Part shown: positions 12,170 through 24,060 of the stretch, piece by piece
Position numbering within the stretch: position 1 is the stretch's first letter
Layout: every line of letters begins with the position of its first letter
Made by a program: the position numbers and the translations under genes
Source: Chromobotia macracanthus
Taxonomy: Eukaryota; Chordata; Actinopteri; Cypriniformes; Botiidae
DNA length: 64,000 nt
Direction of reading: 5' to 3'
NCBI GenBank assembly: GCA_036877525.1
Contig: JAZGTH010000072.1
Span: forward strand, 6,561,001 to 6,625,000
The notes under the pieces: model-generated
What the model saw: the letters and a program-made list of their open reading frames with translations, nothing else
Database searches by the model: none
What the model was told of the DNA's origin: nothing

Positions 12170-12295
12170 TTTACATTAAGGCATTTAGCAGAAGGTTTTA
12201 TACAAAGTGCCTTTATTCAAGCTATGCATTTTGCATCAGTATGTGCATTCCCTGAAATTCGAACCCATGACCTTGATCAGCTGAGCTACAGGCAA
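12170..12295 (+). mobile_element. SINE-like fragment
   Basis: Plus-strand copy of the dispersed element: CATTTAGCAGAAGGTTTTAT, then GTGCATTCCCTGAAATTCG, AACCCATGACCTTG and GAGCTACAGG. The tail resembles the common fish short element with 'gcagacgcttttatccaaag'. Diverged. Confidence 0.5.
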
Positions 12296-13973
12296 AAAAG
12301 CGCACAACCAAAACTATTACAAAAATATAACTCATATCTTATCATTATTACATCATGTGTTTCTGATGAAGTGACAGTCATAGTCAATGTGACATCTATC
12401 TGTCTGTCACAGATAATCACGTAATATGTAGAAGAATCCTCTCAGTTCTGACCAACTACACTGAAAATAATCATCAGAGGTGAACAGAACATTCTCTGCA
12501 CTTATCTCTGAGATCAAAGGGTAATAAAGTGAACATAGTCCAGACAGTTACTGGCAGTGAACTTTAAGATGCAACAACAATATCTCTGACTATACACTGC
12601 ATTGTTATGATGATATAATGAACTGATATACATGTCATTTCAAAGCAGCATGGGATGCCGCTGCCGAAAATCTAGTACAACCTCTGATGAAACTCCATGA
12701 AACACTGACAGTGCAAATCTTCACAATCCAAACACACATCTCATTTCCCACTACAGGAAACAAAACGACTGAATGCCTCATCTTAAACGCTACAAAACAT
12801 CATATAATGTAAAAACTTCAGAAACACAGTCCAGCACAGTGGTGCAGGGTAAAATGCAAACACTAGATAATCATTCCATCTGACAAACTGAACAGAAAGA
12901 ACAGAAGATGAAATGATACATAGAAAAGAAAACAGAAGGTTGAATTCAAACCATATAGACACTTTGTTTGAAAAACAAACAAAAAAAAAAAAAAAAAAAC
13001 AGAAAACAAGTACAAGAGCACAAAATAAGAGAGAAATGTAGAGGAGAAAGAGAGAGAGAGCTGCTGAAATCTCTCGCATTAATGCAGCGAGCAGGAAGAG
13101 GGGCTTGAGAGGCTTCTGGATAATGCAGGTGGGACTGCAGCACTTTTGAAGCCCAGAGACTCACAGACTTCTAATCCATCTATCTGCCTCAGCCAGCTGG
13201 GCACAGCAGAACCCGGTACTGACCCAACTGCATGGCAATTTATACAGGCCCTGATCAATATCCTCTCTCAAGGACTTGGGAAAGGAGAGGCAAAACTAAC
13301 TCAGATTAGTCATGATTTTGCTGGAAGTGGCATCTAAAAACATGTATGTGTACTGACAGCATAAATCAATGAACTGAAGGGGAAAATGTGTTCAGTTAGA
13401 TAGTTTCATAACTTTAGCATGCAAACTTCTGCTACAATAAGGAAACCCCTTAATAAAATACTAACTCAACTTTAAATTCTAGGCAGCTTGAGAAGCTTAT
13501 TAAACATCATTTAAATTCTCTCTGAAGACAGAGCAGTAGATTTGAAACATACTTTTTGCTGTGACTACAGTTTAATGTCATTAAAGAATAAAAACTTTAG
13601 TTAGTTTAGAGTTAATTACAGAGATTGTTAATTAATCATTAAAGATTGAGTTCAAACCAGCGCTGAACTGAATTGAGCGCCTGTTTCTGTGTGGCAGTGA
13701 GGTGGCGTTGTCCAGTGATGTGGTACTGAAACTACAATTTACTTTATTCTTAGATAAAGGAAGATGATAACAGTAAAGATAGAAATAAATTAAAATAAAA
13801 AATCTAAACAACTAAGGTTGTGAATCAAAGTGCTAGTACAATATAGCTTAATTCACATAAGTTAAAAGGAGTGATACAAATACATTAAACCCACGTAAAC
13901 GCCTATTACAGAAAACGACAAAATGTATGTTCGACTTGATGTTTTTACAAACTGGGTTTTAGAATCGTCTTAC

Positions 13974-16335
13974 CTTGCCTGTGGAAGGAAGAGTTTGGGT
14001 GTTTGTGAAACTGTCTTCGCTAATGCTGATCAGATCTGCATCTGCCACCGGAAATGGTGAGGGAAAAACTACTACGTCACTCTTCATGGTGTCTGAGCTA
14101 AAGCATACGTCATACTGTTGCGTGGATTTGGAGAAGGACCAGCTGCCGTCTGGATGGGTGCTGATCACTGGAGCGCCGTACCTGCTGAAACTGCCGTCCG
14201 TCCTGTAGCATCTAACCGCTATCAGACCAATGAGACTCAGTAAAAAGATGACTGACACTGAAACAACAGCGATGAGCAGATACAGATTCAGATGTGACAA
14301 ACTCTCCTCCTTAACTGGAACTTGTCTGAACGATGTCTTCATATCATCCAAACTCTCCACAACAATAACATCCACAGACACAGTTGATGAGAGGGACGGA
14401 TCTCCATTATCAGACACTGTAATGATAAGTGGGTGAGTTTTCAAGTCATTGTCACTCATTCGTCTCTTGGTTCTTATTTCTCCAGTGCTGCTGCCGATTC
14501 GGAACAGATTCGTTCCTCTGGGTTCAGTTAGATGGTAAGACAGAAGCGCATTATATCCCGAATCCGCATCAACAGCTCTGATCTTGGCTATAAAGTAACC
14601 CGCCTCAGCAGAGTAGGGAATATTCTCAGTGTTTACTGATCCGGGTTCAGAATAGGGCGGTAAAATAATTGGACTGTTATCGTTTTCATCCACAATAAAC
14701 ACGTTTACTGTCACATTACTGCTGAGAGGAGGAACGCCAGAGTCTGTCGCCTGAACGTGAAACTGAAATCTCTTCATCTCTTCATAATTAAATGACTGTA
14801 AACTGAATATTTCACCACTTAAAGAGTTTATATTCATCAGTGTTGTTATAGGAACATTGGAGCTGAAACTCTCTACCAAAGAATATGAAAGTTCTGCGTT
14901 CTCACCCGCGTCTGAATCAGCGGCTGTAACTTTTGTCACAAGACCTCCAGCTGGGCCATTCTCATTTAGATAAGCGTTAAGAACCGCTGCGGGAAACGCG
15001 GGCGTTGTCATTAACATCAGCTATATGAACAATAATAATACTGCTGGTGGAAAGGGATGGCGTCCCTTCATCTCTAGCTGTAATAGTGATGTTATACTGA
15101 GAAACACTCTCTCTGTCCAGAGGGCCGTCCACCACTAGAGAATAATGATTGTTATATGACGACTCCAGTTTGAACGGATACGAATCTTTCACAGCACAAT
15201 GTACAACACCATTGTTGCCTCCATCTCTATCAGAAACGGTGACTAAAGCAACCGCAGTTCCTGACTTTGTGTCCTCTTTCACACTCTCCAGTAGTGGAGT
15301 CATAATTATCTCTGGCGCATTGTCATTCTCATCCACAACTTCTATTAAAACTTTACATTGTGTACTCTTTGGTGGATTGCCTTTATCTCTGGCTTGAACC
15401 CGCATTTCAATAGCAGCATTTATCTCATAGTCTATGTGGCCCTTCACAATTACATCCCCGGTTTCAAGAACCACATTAAATAATCTTTGCTTTTTATTAT
15501 TCCCATGTTCAGCTGTAGAGTAAATAATTTCACTGTTTGTGCCATCGTCTAGATCAGTCGCAGTCACAGACGTGAGTTTTGTTCCAACAGCTACATTTTC
15601 TCGCACCTTGATCTTATATAAAGGTTTACTAAAGACAGGCCAGTTATCGTTTATATCCAGCACATTCACTATTAAACTCAATGTCGCTGTCTTTGCGGGC
15701 TTTCCGCCATCAACAGCAGTCAACAACAGAGGAATGACCGATTGCTTCTCACGGTCTAAAGGTTTCTGGAGCACCAATTCAGCAGAAACGCTCTGCTCCT
15801 CACTTTGTACGTCAATGGAAAAGTGTTCATTCGTGCTCAGTTTGTAATCTTTCATACCATTATTGCCAATGTCCTTATCTTCAGCAACCGGAACATGAAA
15901 TCTAGCTCCCGGAATAACATCCTCCGTGATGTTGAGAGTTATGAGATTATCCACAAAATACGGAGCATTATCATTAATATCCATCACATTCATTTCAATT
16001 CGATAAAGACTGTGAGGATTTTGAAGAACGGCTTCCAGATTAAGAACACACTGCCGGTGATCGAGGCATAAAACCTCTCGGTCAATTCTTTCATTCACAA
16101 ACAACGCTCCAGTTTTAACATTCACATCAAAATATTTTCTGTTGGATCCAGACACGAGCTGCAAGACACGGGACTCCAGCTCCTGAACACTGATCTTAAG
16201 ATCCTTTGCTATATTTCCGACGACCGTTCCCTTATTTACCTCCTCCGAGAGCGAATAGGTAATCTTACCGAATGTAGACTCGCATAAACACAAATACAAG
16301 ATTATTCTGGCGTAAAAATATCTTGAGCCTCTCAT
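13974..16335 (-). pseudogene. Protocadherin-alpha variable exon 5 (last before c-type), frameshifted
   Basis: This exon runs from ATG at 16335 to donor AAG/GTAAGA at 13974. It is a full-length variable exon: signal peptide, Cx5C (LCLDHRQC), six cadherin repeats, membrane helix (LYLLIAVVSVSVIFLLSLIG) and cytoplasmic tail ending in LPSTGK. It is 2362 nt long, two less than the 788-codon siblings. Compared with the sibling exon at 17248-19611, one G is missing from a G4 run at about 14991 and another from a G4 run at about 15001. The frame therefore breaks after HIADVNDNA (about codon 445, EC4/EC5) and is not restored. The rest of the protein is intact in another frame. It is either a young pseudogene or two homopolymer errors; the sequence cannot tell which. 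A CTCF/CSE-like motif is still present upstream. Confidence 0.8.
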
Positions 16336-16477
16336 GGTTGTTTCTTTAAAACCTCAAAAGTGTACGAGCCCAAAATAAAGGATGAAAGCTGCTCTTTTAT
16401 GATGATCTTCACAGGATGCGCTATAATAAACTGTAGGGGAGGAGCCTGATATTCATGAGCTCTCTCCAAACTCACAG

Positions 16478-16500
16478 TCTGCAGCGACATCGCGCGTTAG
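16478..16500 (+). promoter_or_regulatory. CTCF/CSE-like element upstream of variable exon 5
   Basis: TCTGCAGCGACATCGCGCG, about 145-165 bp upstream of the ATG at 16335. It aligns with motifs in the same position and orientation upstream of the other four alpha exons. Its reverse complement contains the CGCT core known from mammalian Pcdh promoters. Confidence 0.5.
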
Positions 16501-16805
16501 TTCATCTCAGTGTGATGAACTAATGTTAAACTGCGCTATTCCGCAAAACAAACTAGAATCAAACAATAATAACACGCAGTGAAGAGCAAAACTAAATCAA
16601 AATGCAACAGGACAGAGAGACAAACCCGGGAAGAGGCAGGAAACAATTGAAACTAAACTTGCAACATTTAACCAACAAATTCATTAAAGCACGCAATTTT
16701 CTCAAATAGGATAGTGTTGATTGTTCATGGTACAGTTTATACAAATATTGAATACAATCTCAACTTACTTCCTGAAATTAATTTTATCCTATAGTGCTGC
16801 GGCTG

Positions 16806-16806
16806 C

Positions 16807-16841
<35 letters not shown>

Positions 16842-16843
16842 TT
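16806..16843. repeat. (TAA)n microsatellite
   Basis: About twelve consecutive TAA/AAT units. Confidence 0.95.
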
Positions 16844-17247
16844 AAACCATTGATTGCTGTTTTTAATTAAAGAATCGTATTGATTGTACTATCACGTGCG
16901 TCTTGACAAGGGTTTATATTATGTATCTTTCCTACAGATGTTCGCATTTGTAGCTACAAAAGCGTAAAGTAATAAAACTTTTAATGTGCTCATGCACTAT
17001 TCAACCGCAGAAAAAAGTCGAGAAAAACAAACAGGGCTCCTTTTCTCAAAAGCATCGCAAGCCAAAGTACATCGTATAACCATTAGCGCAAATAATCTCT
17101 ACTAATTAGATACCTGAATCTATTTTCAGATATCTAATTTAAAAGGAGTGACAAATCCATTGAAGGTCTGTGACAACGACATAAAATAATCAAAATGTTT
17201 GAGATTTAGACCTGGATTAAAATTTTACAGTTTTAGAATCGTCTTAC

Positions 17248-19611
17248 CTTCTCTGAGGTAGGAAGAGTTTGTGTGCGCGTTAAACTATCTCCACTATTAA
17301 TGCTGATCAGATCTGCGTCTGCCGCCGGAAATGGTGAGGGAAAAACTACTACGTCACTCTTCATGGTGTCTGAGCTAAAGCACACGTCATACTGTTGCGT
17401 GGATTTGGAGAAGGACCAGCTGCCGTCTGGATGGGTGCTGATCACTGGAGCGCCGTACCTGCTGAAACTGCCGTCCGTCCTGTAGCATCTAACCGCTATC
17501 AAACCAATGAGACTTAGTAAAAAGATGACTGACACTGAAACAACAGCGATGAGCAGATACAGATTCAGATGTGACAAACTCTCCTCCTTAACTGGAACTT
17601 GTCTGAACGATGTCTTCATATCATCCAAACTCTCCACAACAATAACATCCATAGACACAGTTGATGAGAGGGACGGATCTCCATTATCAGACACTGTAAT
17701 GATAAGTGGGTGAGTTTTCAAGTCATTGTCACTCATTCGTCTCTTGGTTCTTATTTCTCCAGTGCTGCTGCCGATTCGGAACAGATTCGTTCCTCTGGGT
17801 TCAGTTAGATGGTAAGACAGAAGCGCGTTATATCCCGAATCCGCATCAACAGCTCTGATCTTGGCTATAAAGTAACCCGCCTCAGCAGAGTAGGGAATAT
17901 TCTCAGTGTTTTCTGATCCGGGTTCAGAATAGGGCGGTAAAATAATTGGACTGTTATCGTTTTCATCCACAATAAACACGTTTACTGTCACATTACTACT
18001 GAGAGGAGGAACGCCAGAGTCTGTCGCCTGAACGTGAAACTGAAATCTCTTCATCTCTTCATAATTAAATGACTGTAAACTGAATATTTCACCGCTTAAA
18101 GAGTTTATATTCATCAGTGTTGTTATAGGAACATTGGAGCTGAAACTCTCTACCAAAGAATATGAAAGTTCTGCGTTCTCACCCGCGTCTGAATCAGCGG
18201 CTGTAACTTTTGTCACAAGACCTCCAGCTGGGCCATTCTCATTTAGATAAGCGTTAAGAACCGCTGCGGGGAAACGCGGGGCGTTGTCATTAACATCAGC
18301 TATATGAACAACAATAATACTGCTGGTGGAAAGGGATGGCGTCCCTTCATCTCTAGCTGTAATAGTGATGTTATACTGAGAAACACTCTCTCTGTCCAGA
18401 GGGCCGTCCACCACTAGAGAATAATGATTGTTATATGACGACTCCAGTTTGAACGGATACGAATCTTTCACAGCACAATGTACAACACCATTGTTGCCTC
18501 CATCTCTATCAGAAACGGTGACTAAAGCAACCGCAGTTCCTGACTTTGTGTCCTCTTTCACACTCTCCAGCAGTGGAGTCATAATTATCTCTGGCGCATT
18601 GTCATTCTCATCCACAACTTCTATTAAAACTTTACATTGTGTACTTCTTGGTGGACTGCCTTTATCTCTCGCCTGAACTCGTAACTCAATAGCTGGATTC
18701 TCCTCATAATTGACTTCTCCTTTCACAACAATATCTCCAGTTTCGGGGATAATGGTAAACAAGTCTTGCTTCTTTCCATGACCCACAAACGAGTAAACAA
18801 CTTCACTGTTTATTCCTTCATCCACATCGGAGGCAGAGACAGACAAAACTTTAGTGCCAGCAGCAACGTTTTCCTTCAGTTTGACTTTATAAAGAGGTTG
18901 ACTGAACACTGGGTTATTGTCATTAACATCCATGACATTTATGATGATATTTAAAGTTCCTGATTTGGCCGGTTTTCCTCCATCCACACCGGTGAGCACT
19001 AACTTAATTGTAGCTTGTTTCTCTCGATCTAACGGTTTGTTTAGCACCAGCTCAGCAGACACACTCTGTTCATCGCTCTGTGAATCCAGACTGAAATGGT
19101 GGTTCGGGCTCAGTTTGAACTCCTTCAGCGAATTACTGCCAACATCTGAGTCCTCGGCCACTGGGAGGGGAAATCTCTCTCCTTGTACTGCGTTTTCAGT
19201 AATATTCAAGGTAAATTCTTTAACGGGAAACTGTGGCGCATTATCATTTATATCCAAGATTTTAATTTCTACCCTGTAAAGATGATGGGGATTTTTAGCT
19301 AGCGCCTCGATATTCAAAGAACATTTAGCAATCGACAGACATAACTCTTCACGGTCAATTCTTTCACTAACAAAAATCACGCCCGTTTTCAGATTCAAGT
19401 CAAAATACTTCTTATTCGATCCAGTCACAATCTTAAACATACGATGCTCCAGCTCATTAACATTAATGTTCAGATCCTTCGCTATGTTCCCAACAACCGT
19501 CCCCTTATTCGCCTCCTCTTGTACGGAATAAACCATCTGAGCAAACGCAGAACCCAGCGAAGAAAGGAAAAATATCAATCCACACACGAAACATCCTTTA
19601 AACTCCATCAT
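17248..19611 (-). CDS. Protocadherin-alpha variable exon 4, intact
   Basis: Exactly 788 codons run from ATG 19611 to the donor GAGAAG/GTAAGA at 17248. An in-frame stretch of 77 codons upstream of the chosen start has no signal-peptide character. MMEFKGCFVCGLIFFLSSLG, by contrast, begins a good signal peptide ending near AFAQ, so the start is 19611 (or 19608, the second Met). Domains: signal peptide 1-25, EC1 with Cx5C (LCLSIAKC), EC2-EC6 to about 675 with repeated DxNDN calcium sites, membrane helix at about 685-707 and an 80-residue tail ending LPTSEK. It is inferred to encode a homophilic neuronal adhesion isoform after splicing to the constant exons. From EC3/EC4 onward it is nearly identical to exons 3 and 5. 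Confidence 0.9.
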
Positions 19612-19717
19612 GGAGAAACGATTGGAAGAGAATAAAAATAAAGTGAATGCACGAGTCTCTAGTCTTTCCTCCTCAGCGTTCAGAACAGGAAGCGAAACAA
19701 CAATCCTTATCGCGTCT

Positions 19718-19775
19718 GACTGCAGCGACAGATGAACGACCTTTAAATGACGGTCTGCAGTGACACCGTGTGCTG
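19718..19775 (+). promoter_or_regulatory. CTCF/CSE-like elements upstream of variable exon 4
   Basis: The main motif GGTCTGCAGTGACACCGTGT lies at 19752-19771, about 140-160 bp upstream of the ATG at 19611. A related CTGCAGCGACA lies at 19720-19730. Same orientation as the motifs at the other four variable exons. Confidence 0.5.
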
Positions 19776-20924
19776 AAACCACGAAACAACAGCAATATTC
19801 TACATCCACAAAAACGCAACAAAACAATGGCACAAAACACACAACGCTAGATAGAAAACGAAGTTTACAAGGACTTCAAAGCAAGAATTAAAACTATCAT
19901 GATCGCAACATCCCTACATGGAATAACACATACATTATAAACTGTCAAGCTGTCGCGAACGAATATTACACATAACACTATCATTTTACACATACATGAA
20001 AATGAAAGACTGCCCGTAGATTTGGTGCACGCAGTCAGAGCAATATGAAAAACGCAATATACGTAAATTAGCTACTAACGATCCAGTCAAAATAGTAAAA
20101 TACAAAACAATTGGTGAAATGCCATTTGGTTCATGCTTTTAAAATGTCCCACCTGCTTATATAATAACTGCACGTATTGCGAGAAACTCCCAAGACCGAG
20201 ATTACAGTGCAATGAATATTCCAACATGTCTGAAAAATTAATAAACTTCTTTAAAAAACAAAACAAAAAGTGAATATTAGGTGTAACATTAAACGCATTC
20301 ACTATCACTCATGAAAATGACACAGTGAACGTTTTCTGCAAACATTTTTAGCAAAAGGTTACGTGGATGAACCTGAGATTTATGATTCAAGTATTTTCTC
20401 ACAGAAAAATCTTCGTTTTTAAAGTTAAAAGCCGAGACGGAGCTGATCACTATAGAAAACCGCAGATATTAAAACTGCCATGTGTCCTATAACATTTAGC
20501 TGTTTTTAAAAACTGAATATGAAGGTAGCTTCAAGGTAGCTATAAATTACCTAGAAATAATAAAACTATATTTTTGCTCTTCAATTTTGTCCTTATAGAC
20601 TGCAAAACGTGGTTTTATTGCACTTTGCTTATGCGTCTCAATAAACCTTTTATGTATCTTTGTCTTCTTTGTCTTACAGCTTATCGGCACCATGAAAAGT
20701 TGAAAATAACAAGAATTCCACAAATTATTCAAACGCAATTAAAAAAATCAGATGGCAACGAAGGTTGTGAAATAAAGTGTTAGTACAATATAGCTTAATT
20801 CATATATGCAAGTTAAAAGGAGTGATACAAAAACATGAAACATACGTGAACGCCTATTACAGAAAACGACCAAATGTATGTTCGACTTAATGTTTTTACA
20901 AACTGGGTTTTAGAATCGTCTTAC

Positions 20925-23288
20925 CTTGCCTGTGGAAGGAAGAGTTTGGGTGTTTGTGAAACTGTCTTCGCTAATGCTGATCAGATCTGCGTCTGCGGCC
21001 GGAAATGGTGAGGGAAAAACTACTACGTCACTCTTCATGGTGTCTGAGCTAAAGCACACGTCATACTGTTGCGTGGATTTGGAGAAGGACCAGCTGCCGT
21101 CTGGATGGGTGCTGATCACTGGAGCGCCGTACCTGCTGAAACTGCCGTCCGTCCTGTAGCATCTAACCGCTATCAGACCAATGAGACTCAGTAAAAAGAT
21201 GACTGACACTGAAACAACAGCGATGAGCAGATACAGATTCAGATGTGACAAACTCTCCTCCTTAACTGGAACTTGTCTGAACGATGTCTTCATATCATCC
21301 AAACTCTCCACAACAATAACATCCATAGACACAGTTGATGAGAGGGACGGATCTCCATTATCAGACACTGTAATGATAAGTGGGTGAGTTTTCAAGTCAT
21401 TGTCACTCATTCGTCTCTTGGTTCTTATTTCTCCAGTGCTGCTGCCGATTCGGAACAGATTCGTTCCTCTGGGTTCAGTTAGATGGTAAGACAGAAGCGC
21501 GTTATATCCCGAATCCGCATCAACAGCTCTGATCTTGGCTATAAAGTAACCCGCCTCAGCAGAGTAGGGAATATTCTCAGTGTTTACTGATCCGGGTTCA
21601 GAATAGGGCGGTAAAATAATTGGACTGTTATCGTTTTCATCCACAATAAACACGTTTACTGTCACATTACTGCTGAGAGGAGGAACGCCAGAGTCTGTCG
21701 CCTGAACGTGAAACTGAAATCTCTTCATCTCTTCATAATTAAATGACTGTAAACTGAATATTTCACCGCTTAAAGAGTTTATATTCATCAGTGTTGTTAT
21801 AGGAACATTGGAGCTGAAACTCTCTACCAAAGAATATGAAAGTTCTGCGTTCTCACCCGCGTCTGAATCAGCGGCTGTAACTTTTGTCACAAGACCTCCA
21901 GCTGGGCCATTCTCATTTAGATAAGCGTTAAGAACCGCTGCGGGGAAACGCGGGGCGTTGTCATTAACATCAGCTATATGAACAACAATAATACTGCTGG
22001 TGGAAAGGGATGGCGTCCCTTCATCTCTAGCTGTAATAGTGATGTTATACTGAGAAACACTCTCTCTGTCCAGAGGGCCGTCCACCACTAGAGAATAATG
22101 ATTGTTATATGACGACTCCAGTTTGAACGGATACGAATCTTTCACAGCACAATGTACAACACCATTGTTGCCTCCATCTCTATCAGAAACGGTGACTAAA
22201 GCAATATCAGTACCCGGTTTTGCGTTCTCTTTCACACTATCCAAAAGCAGGGCTGTAATTATCTCTGGCGCATTGTCATTCTCATCCACAACTTCTATTA
22301 AAACTTTACAGTGTGTGCTTCTAGAAGGAGTGCCTTTATCTGTCGCCTGAACTCGTAATTCGATTGCAGAATGTTCCTCGTAATCAATTTGTCCTTTGAC
22401 AACAATGTCCCCGGAGCTGGAATTTATGGTAAACAAGTTTATTTCATCCGTGTTTCCATGTCCAAGAAATGAATAATGAATTTCGCTGTTAATGCCCTCA
22501 TCCAGATCACTGGCTGAAAGAGAGATTATTTTAAATCCAGCTGGTGTGTTTTCCTTCAGTTTAAGCTTGTACAGAGGTTTGCTGAAAGCGGGTTTATTGT
22601 CGTTTACATCTATGACGTCAACAACGATACTCAAGGTTCCAGATTTTGGAGGTTTTCCTCCGTCGACAGCTGTAAGTAATAAATGAATAACGGGTTGTTT
22701 CTCTCTGTCTAAAGCTTTCTGCAAGACTAACTCAGCTGACACACTCTGTTGCCCGCTATGAACATCTAAAGAAAAATAATCATTTGGACTGAGTTTATAA
22801 TCTTTTAGAGAATTACTGCCAACATCTAAATCTTTTGCATTCGGTAAAGGAAGTCTCTCCCCAACATTTGAATCCTCTGTAACGTTCACAGTTAAGGTGT
22901 TGTCCGGAAATAACGGAGCATTGTCGTTTACATCCAAAACTCTCATTTCAAGGCGATAAACATTGTGAGGATTCCGAACAATAGCCTCTAAATTTAAGAC
23001 GCATTTCTGGTTAGTGCCACACAGCTGCTCGCGATCAATCCTGTCATTGACAAACAGTGCCCCGGTTTTCAAATTTACATCGAAATACTGCGCACTGGGT
23101 CCAGGCATTATCTGAAACACACGGGATTCTAGTTCCTGAGCACCAATCTTCAGGTCCTTTGCTATATTTCCAACCACGGTTCCTTTATTTACCTCCTCTG
23201 AGACGGAATAAACGATTTGGCCAAACGAAAACTCCCATAAACACAGAAACAAAAGGACCCAGACGACGTACGATTCGGTGAGATCCAT
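20925..23288 (-). CDS. Protocadherin-alpha variable exon 3, intact
   Basis: Exactly 788 codons run from ATG 23288 to donor GGCAAG/GTAAGA at 20925. The protein starts MDLTESYVVWVLLFLCLWEF, a signal peptide ending near FGQ. EC1 begins IVYSVSEEVNKGTVVGN and carries the Cx5C pair (LCGTNQKC). Six cadherin repeats, a single membrane helix and a tail ending LPSTGK follow. EC1-EC3, the recognition half, differ clearly from the siblings. EC4 onward (from VTVSDRDGGNNG) is almost the same as in exons 4 and 5. No lesion was seen. With exon 4 it is one of only two intact non-c-type alpha exons in the window. Confidence 0.92.
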
Positions 23289-23462
23289 GTTTGCTCAGCT
23301 AAAGTATCTTTGAATTAATTTAGTGTTAAAAACGAGGAACGTTTTCTGATCCAACACACTCACAGCGCGGAAGCTACTCAGCGTCTTGCGTATAAGCATC
23401 TCATCAAATACATTTCTCCTACAACCGTAAAGGAGGAGCAAAGAAACCTCTCTCAAAGTCAT

Positions 23463-23486
23463 GGTCTGCAGTGCCACCACGTGTTG
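23463..23486 (+). promoter_or_regulatory. CTCF/CSE-like element upstream of variable exon 3
   Basis: GGTCTGCAGTGCCACCACGT, about 175-195 bp upstream of the ATG at 23288. TGCAGTGCCACC closely follows the vertebrate CTCF core as I remember it. Confidence 0.6.
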
Positions 23487-24060
23487 TATCGCCGAGCAGA
23501 CAGGCAGATGTGATGCACTCAACACAGACTCCATAAAATCCATCACAATCTTCCTAATGCCACATTCAAACCTAATACCTAACTATTTTTACGAAACAGA
23601 ATAATGTTTAAGCAATACACAGCAAATGTTTTCATATTGTGCGAAGACGAAATATGCAAAGTGAATATCGCTGTCCGTGGTGCTGAACGCATCCGATCCT
23701 TTAACAGCAGTTAAGCAACGAAGCAGACAACTCACGCCATTATTTCAACAGAAATAAAGATATAAGTAAACCAAACTAACATGAAACGTATGAAAACACG
23801 GTTCTTATAAAAAGAATAATATCTACAACGAATGAGAAATTAAATCATTTTTAAAGGGAAAGGGCTCATACGTTGATAGCCGCGCGTAAACCTTTTAAAA
23901 CATATATGATGTTTGTTCTGAACACTTTCTACACACACACATAAACTAAACAAATACATAAACTATAAACGCCCAACCTGAACAATTCGAATAATTTCGT
24001 TTTGCAAGTAAATTGCACAGACAATCGCAATTTTAAAGCAAGTAACTACCGTCATCTTAC

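Larger units (their letters stand above)
9454..13973. other. Non-coding interval between the last alpha exon and the c-type exon
   Basis: About 4.5 kb without a recognisable gene. It contains SINE-like fragments (about 11510-11640 and 12170-12295), a T-run/A-run/(AG)n block at about 10785-10866 and a pure (CT)n tract at about 11119-11168. The remaining sequence is AT-rich. The open frames here (for example 12783-13079 minus) are low-complexity or unlike any protein I know. Confidence 0.5.

Noticed and set aside
19612..19842. Upstream in-frame extension of variable exon 4 (77 codons)
   Set aside because: It lacks a signal peptide and covers the CTCF-like promoter motif; the family start with a signal peptide is at 19611.
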